In this document: piece by piece, positions 61,701-64,000 of the stretch
Position numbering within the stretch: position 1 is the first letter of the stretch
How the letters are laid out: each line of letters opens with the position of its first letter
DNA from: Maricaulis sp036231565
GTDB lineage: Bacteria; Pseudomonadota; Alphaproteobacteria; Caulobacterales; Maricaulaceae
Reading direction: 5' to 3'
NCBI GenBank assembly: GCA_036231565.1
Contig: JAZAHA010000034.1
Coordinates: 1 to 64,000 of the forward strand
DNA length: 64,000 nucleotides
Notes under the pieces: model-generated
Told to the model about the DNA's origin: nothing
The model's input: only the letters and a program-made list of their open reading frames with translations
The model's database searches: none
Program-made: the position numbers and the translations under genes

Positions 61701-62495
61701 TACTTCTCCGTCGAGGGCAGCTGGGGCGAGACCGACCTGCCTAACGGCACCACGGATCTGGAAAGCCACCACATCGTCGCCGGGGTCGATTTCGAACCGG
61801 CCGAGAACTGGCTGATCGGCGCCAATGCCGGCTTCTCGGACTATTCCGCCCACAGCGCGACAACCCATGTCCAGGGCGAGTCCGTATCCCTTGCCGCCTA
61901 TGCCGGTTATGCGGGATCGTGGCTCTATGGCAGCGCCTATATCGGTGCCAGCCGGCTCGACTACGACCTCACCCGTTCGATCCTGCTGGGCGCGGCCGAG
62001 ATGCGGGCGATCGCCTCGACGGACGCGAACCAGTTCGATGCCGGCTTCGATATCGGCGCTGACCTGATCGACGGAGCTGCCGTTTTCGGTCCGGTCCTGC
62101 GCCTGCGTCACGGCAATACCGATATCGACGGCTACAGCGAGACCGGTGCGGGCGTGTTCAACGCCACGCTGGCGGCGCGTGAAAACGACCGGACCCTGCT
62201 GGGCGCCGGTGCCCGCTTCACCAGCGGCGGCAAGACCCGCCTCTTCGGCCAGCTGACCTGGGAACAGGACCTCTCCGAAGGCGATGGCCAGACGAGCGCG
62301 AGCCTGTCCGGAGCGCCTTCGGCCAGCTTCGCGGTACTGGACGGCCATCATGATGACGGCTTCGCCTCGCTGGCACTCGGCGTCGATATCGACGCCTCGG
62401 ACCGGGTCTCCTTCTCGGCTCGCGCGCGCAGCGATTTCGGCCGCGACACGGATGAGGACACAGCCCTCAGCCTGGCGATCAACTGGCGTTTCTGA
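58743..62495 (+). CDS. trypsin-like (S1) serine protease autotransporter
   Basis: 1250-aa autotransporter. The signal peptide (1 to about 37, ASPAFA) is followed by an N-terminal region with paired cysteines (about 90-175). A chymotrypsin-fold protease domain (about 225-490) has His266 in TAAHC, Asp308 in NDIAIV and Ser426 in GDSGGP. The passenger stalk (about 500-830) has imperfect ~40-residue repeats around VTETGLxxD and GGVMIEGVFDS. A C-terminal beta-barrel (about 985-1250) ends in NWRF. The protease should be displayed at, or released from, the cell surface. AAGGGGG precedes ATG 58743. A terminator follows, so the gene is monocistronic. Confidence 0.92.
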   Translation: MTRTPQARTTMQPLVRSLRTALLATSAGLALASPAFANDGDVPVDSGPVVRGTLPEGGQIVYSTWREGRGIWREYYWVVPEGGGDAHGACLSQSYATFMSDTPQAYGSMRNEPLSFCNRNEYGTYTPGRAPWDRANRTAAIEEQGDNRRMLDGRDSGGGIDLACLLPWNFHRCNSDGRLTNSNSGAVLTARNGTASSRLAELGGFTRNADIGAPSIVAGPDTSIDGIVDTENQFSNVVFIKVNTTSGQFVCTGTLINRRQILTAAHCFEGMDVTDVEVSFDPMGEGLNFGAMGVTMHSAYDPDTLINDIAIVTLATSSLVADPVELDDGGNITIGSEVILAGYGSYGVGEIGQMGLDGRRRYGVNTLDGYGTHASFFDVTGLPPIIDPVASNLPFLFIDFDGPGDFYNIIGNAGIPGEVQAAQGDSGGPMFVQGPNGLIQIGIVSHGYNPFGPIAGYGDWTAYVPVADYYDWIDGLDPFIEQHALAGDGFWHDAAHWADGDIPENDRPDPGVTVVTDQYVVPEIYEVFLDAPGRTTVVQDEYVDSVYVFEGAELLIAEGGELALDTGIGMTGGVIRIEGDVVGQALEIHGGLLDIAETGTYFDFSPYYSGGMNFTDGAVRVAGELATDWLHQTGGSLWVTETGLFFDYAGTLIEDGGVMIEGVFDSASFYQFGGFTTVTETGLLYDASGETLIVDTEFNVSGVLDTLELVLVDSVLMGDGDIYAPFGTYQFGGLIAPGYNAGNETAGHVLTLHGDYLGDDVRVLVTADANGTDLLHVAGTADMSGTIDIVLRGDYLPGRNSRLTFLQADGGVSAADFTLANTQLTPVLSLSTGQTATTAYVQVDARAYAEFAQTDQQRSLATALDAAADDSVPSGDFADLVNTLDYMPSEDALRTALQTANPGDTFAMDRMGEGLSRAMGDVIAGRMALFAEGRHGGGMDMAGTGGSAIQLASSNAGSIEVLSALQAATRAASSGQMDRINDRTGVYFSVEGSWGETDLPNGTTDLESHHIVAGVDFEPAENWLIGANAGFSDYSAHSATTHVQGESVSLAAYAGYAGSWLYGSAYIGASRLDYDLTRSILLGAAEMRAIASTDANQFDAGFDIGADLIDGAAVFGPVLRLRHGNTDIDGYSETGAGVFNATLAARENDRTLLGAGARFTSGGKTRLFGQLTWEQDLSEGDGQTSASLSGAPSASFAVLDGHHDDGFASLALGVDIDASDRVSFSARARSDFGRDTDEDTALSLAINWRF

Positions 62496-62520
62496 CCGCG
62501 ACGCCCTCGCGGACGGATGG

Positions 62521-62553
62521 AGCACGGTCCGGCACTGCCGGGCCGTGCTTTTT
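62521..62553 (+). terminator. rho-independent terminator of the autotransporter gene
   Basis: Stem AGCACGG/CCGTGCT (62521-62527 with 62543-62549), extended by an inner CCGGC/GCCGG pair and a wobble pair, then TTTTTCG. It lies 25 bases after the stop. Confidence 0.9.
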
Positions 62554-62660
62554 CGTGGGCAGCGGGATTATCGCCCGGGACGCGGGACATTTGTTCCGAT
62601 TATCCCCCTAATCGGCGCGCACGGCTCTGCCTATATCGGCGCCACGAACAGGAGGGCGCC

Positions 62661-62813
62661 ATGCGCTGGACGGGACTCGTCTTGTCACTTGCCATTCTCG
62701 GGCTGACGGTCAGCCTGCTTTTTGCCACGGGGTTCAACTCGTCCGGGCACCTGACCGTGCGGTCGGCGCCGGAAATGCAGGAAACACCCCTGGTGAAACC
62801 GGTTATGAGCTGA
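62661..62813 (+). CDS. small single-pass membrane protein
   Basis: 50-aa protein with one N-terminal transmembrane or signal segment (4-23, GLVLSLAILGLTVSLLFATG) and a short polar tail. AGGAGG lies 6 bases before ATG 62661. It precedes the GNAT gene by 16 bases on the same strand and is probably co-transcribed with it. No family is recognised. Confidence 0.55.
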   Translation: MRWTGLVLSLAILGLTVSLLFATGFNSSGHLTVRSAPEMQETPLVKPVMS

Positions 62814-62829
62814 CACGGGAGACGTGCGG

Positions 62830-63132
62830 ATGGATATCGACATCACGCTTGAGGAAAACGGTACCAAGGGCCGCTATGTCGCGCATATTGCCGGACAGGC
62901 GGACACGGGCGAGATGACCTTCAGCCGCATCAGCCCGACGCGGGTCATCGTCGATCATACCGGCGTGCCGGACAGTCTGAAGGGCATGGGTGTCGGCTCG
63001 GCGCTCGCCCGCCATATCGTCGCGCAAGCGCGCGAAAAGGGCTTCACCATCGTACCGCTCTGCCCCTTCCTGAAAGCCCAGGCCGAACGCCATCCCGACT
63101 GGGACGACGTGATCGAGGGCATGAAGCGCTAA
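62830..63132 (+). CDS. small GNAT-family N-acetyltransferase (YidJ-like)
   Basis: 100-aa single-domain acetyltransferase of the short GCN5-related type. It has ATITFSR-like strand GEMTFSRIS, acetyl-CoA loop LKGMGVGSALARHIVAQAREKG (about 50-71) and the family's VPLCPFLKAQAERHPDW ending. Substrate unknown. ATG 62830 is preferred because GGGAG lies 9 bases upstream; a GTG at 62824 would be only 3 bases from it. It may form a pair with the small membrane protein upstream. Confidence 0.87.
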   Translation: MDIDITLEENGTKGRYVAHIAGQADTGEMTFSRISPTRVIVDHTGVPDSLKGMGVGSALARHIVAQAREKGFTIVPLCPFLKAQAERHPDWDDVIEGMKR

Positions 63133-63147
63133 TTGATCCTTTGCCCC

Positions 63148-63266
63148 CCCTCTCCCTTGGGAGAGGGTCGAGGGAGAGGGGGAAGACACCGTCTTTCGCC
63201 GTTCAATCCCTGAACGGGATTTCCCCTCATCCGCCCTCCGGGCACCTTCTCTCTGGGGAGAAGGTG
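63148..63266. repeat. intergenic palindromic repeat block
   Basis: Hairpins CCCTCTCCC/GGGAGAGGG (63148-63156 with 63159-63167) and CACCTTCTC/GAGAAGGTG (63243-63251 with 63258-63266). They flank a stretch with AGGGAGAGGGGGAA and TCATCCGCCCTCCGGGCACC. This dispersed intergenic repeat style is common in many proteobacterial genomes. It sits between the convergent GNAT and dioxygenase genes. Confidence 0.65.
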
Positions 63267-63285
63267 GTCGCGAAGCGCCCCGCCC

Positions 63286-63945
63286 CTAATCCTCCGCCCA
63301 CTGGCGCAGGAGGTTGGCCTTGCTTTTCAGCAGGAGGTCGAGCTCGGCAGTCTTGCCGTCGCGTTCGAACAGGGCGCGGCAGGCGCGGTCGAGATCGAAC
63401 AGGATTTCGCGCTGGTCGGGACGGCGCACCAGGCTGCGCACCCAGCCGACCACCGCGATCCGCTCGCCGCTGGTCACCGGCGCTACCCGGTGCAGCGCCG
63501 CGGTCGGGTAGACCACCACCTCGCCCGGCGCCAGCTTGATCTCGGTCTCGCCGTCGACGCTTTCCATCACCAGCTCGCCGCCTTCATAGCTGTCCGGCTC
63601 GGACAGGAAGAGCGTGAAGGAGAGATCGGCGCGGCGCCCGCCCATCAGGGCATCGTCGACATGCAGCCCGTATTCCATGCCCTGAGTGTAGCGGGAGACC
63701 AGCATGCGCGTGATCGATTTGGGTTGCGCGAAGGAGACGAAAAGCGGGTGTGCCATCAGCGCCTTGCGCACCAGATTGCGGATCGTGTCGATGCGTGGGC
63801 CGGCCTCGACCTGCTCATTGCGCTTCACTTCCCGCGCCGCCCAGCCGGCCGTCTTGCGGCCATCGGCGTAGTCGCTTTCACCCGCCAGCTGCCGGAGTTG
63901 ATCCACAGTCTCGGGGGCACACACATTTTGCAGACACAAGAGCAT
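63286..63945 (-). CDS. piuC: Fe(II)/2-oxoglutarate dioxygenase, PiuC/YbiX family
   Basis: 219-aa PKHD-type hydroxylase. Iron ligands are His and Asp in YGLHVDDALM (about 92-101) and a distal His in ALHRVAPV (about 152). 2-oxoglutarate-binding Arg is in SGERIAVVGWVRS. The C-terminal helix LLKSKANLLRQWAED closes the family pattern. PiuC genes usually accompany iron-regulated TonB receptors; any such neighbour here lies beyond the window end. ATG 63945 follows CAGG. The leader contains AAATGACAATTAG, a possible iron box. Confidence 0.88.
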   Translation of the reverse strand: MLLCLQNVCAPETVDQLRQLAGESDYADGRKTAGWAAREVKRNEQVEAGPRIDTIRNLVRKALMAHPLFVSFAQPKSITRMLVSRYTQGMEYGLHVDDALMGGRRADLSFTLFLSEPDSYEGGELVMESVDGETEIKLAPGEVVVYPTAALHRVAPVTSGERIAVVGWVRSLVRRPDQREILFDLDRACRALFERDGKTAELDLLLKSKANLLRQWAED

Positions 63946-64000
63946 GAAAATACCTGCGACTAATTGTCATTTGCCAGAAATGGGTTTAGGCGGTCTATCA

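Overview
The window is a dense, high-GC bacterial chromosome segment. It most resembles a marine alphaproteobacterium of the Maricaulales/Hyphomonadaceae type (Maricaulis/Hyphomonas-like). This is an inference from a large TonB-dependent receptor, several acyl-CoA dehydrogenases, an UrcA-family protein, SO_2930/HNE_0200-type proteins, an alphaproteobacterial-style ccm cluster and egtBD. About 58 protein genes and one tRNA-Ser(GCU) are supported. No gene-free stretch exceeds 300 bases. No rRNA, CRISPR array, insertion sequence, integrase or phage gene was recognised.

Layout. (1) 0.2-9 kb: a fatty-acid-hydroxylase-family protein, then a TonB-dependent receptor divergent from a serine hydrolase / GMC alcohol oxidase / coniferyl-type aldehyde dehydrogenase run. 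Together these suggest uptake and stepwise ester-alcohol-aldehyde-acid oxidation of an unknown substrate. (2) 9-15.5 kb: an SDR, a PEP-mutase-family protein, a CBS-domain membrane protein, a D-aminoacylase-like amidohydrolase, a bile-acid/Na+ symporter homologue and an HxlR regulator. (3) 15.5-18 kb: a two-gene lipoprotein system made of a parallel beta-helix protein and a di-heme protein, of unknown function. A palindrome TGAAC-N3-GTTCA precedes this pair. It also flanks the receptor on both sides and precedes the serine hydrolase, which implies a common regulon. (4) 19.9-28.5 kb: an eight-gene beta-oxidation operon with three acyl-CoA dehydrogenases, an acyl-CoA ligase, a MaoC hydratase, two SDRs and a quinone-oxidoreductase-like protein. 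(5) 28.7-35.7 kb: an acyl desaturase, a sensor kinase and ccmFGHI for cytochrome c maturation.

(6) 35.7-40.1 kb is the most unusual part. A 68-aa secreted peptide with two C-x3-C-x3-C triads has its own promoter and strong terminator. It is followed by an unknown exported protein and a MacA/MacB-like adaptor, ATPase and permease set. The segment lies between an intact symporter gene and a leftover copy of that gene's 3' end beside ccmF, as if a cassette had been inserted there. (7) 41.7-48.9 kb: a crotonase and glutaryl-CoA dehydrogenase pair, tRNA-Ser, a CBS protein, egtD-egtB for ergothioneine and a THUMP-domain RNA methyltransferase. (8) 49-64 kb: an SMP-30-like lactonase, a membrane-anchored winged-helix regulator divergent from an UrcA protein, an amidohydrolase lipoprotein, a lipid-kinase/phosphoesterase pair, a divergent two-component system, a trypsin-like serine protease autotransporter, a GNAT protein and a PiuC-type iron dioxygenase.

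Several intergenic regions (window start, ~9.0, ~54.8 and ~63.2 kb) carry hairpin-rich repeat material of the kind dispersed in many alphaproteobacterial genomes. Functional names rest on motif recognition by eye. No database search was run.
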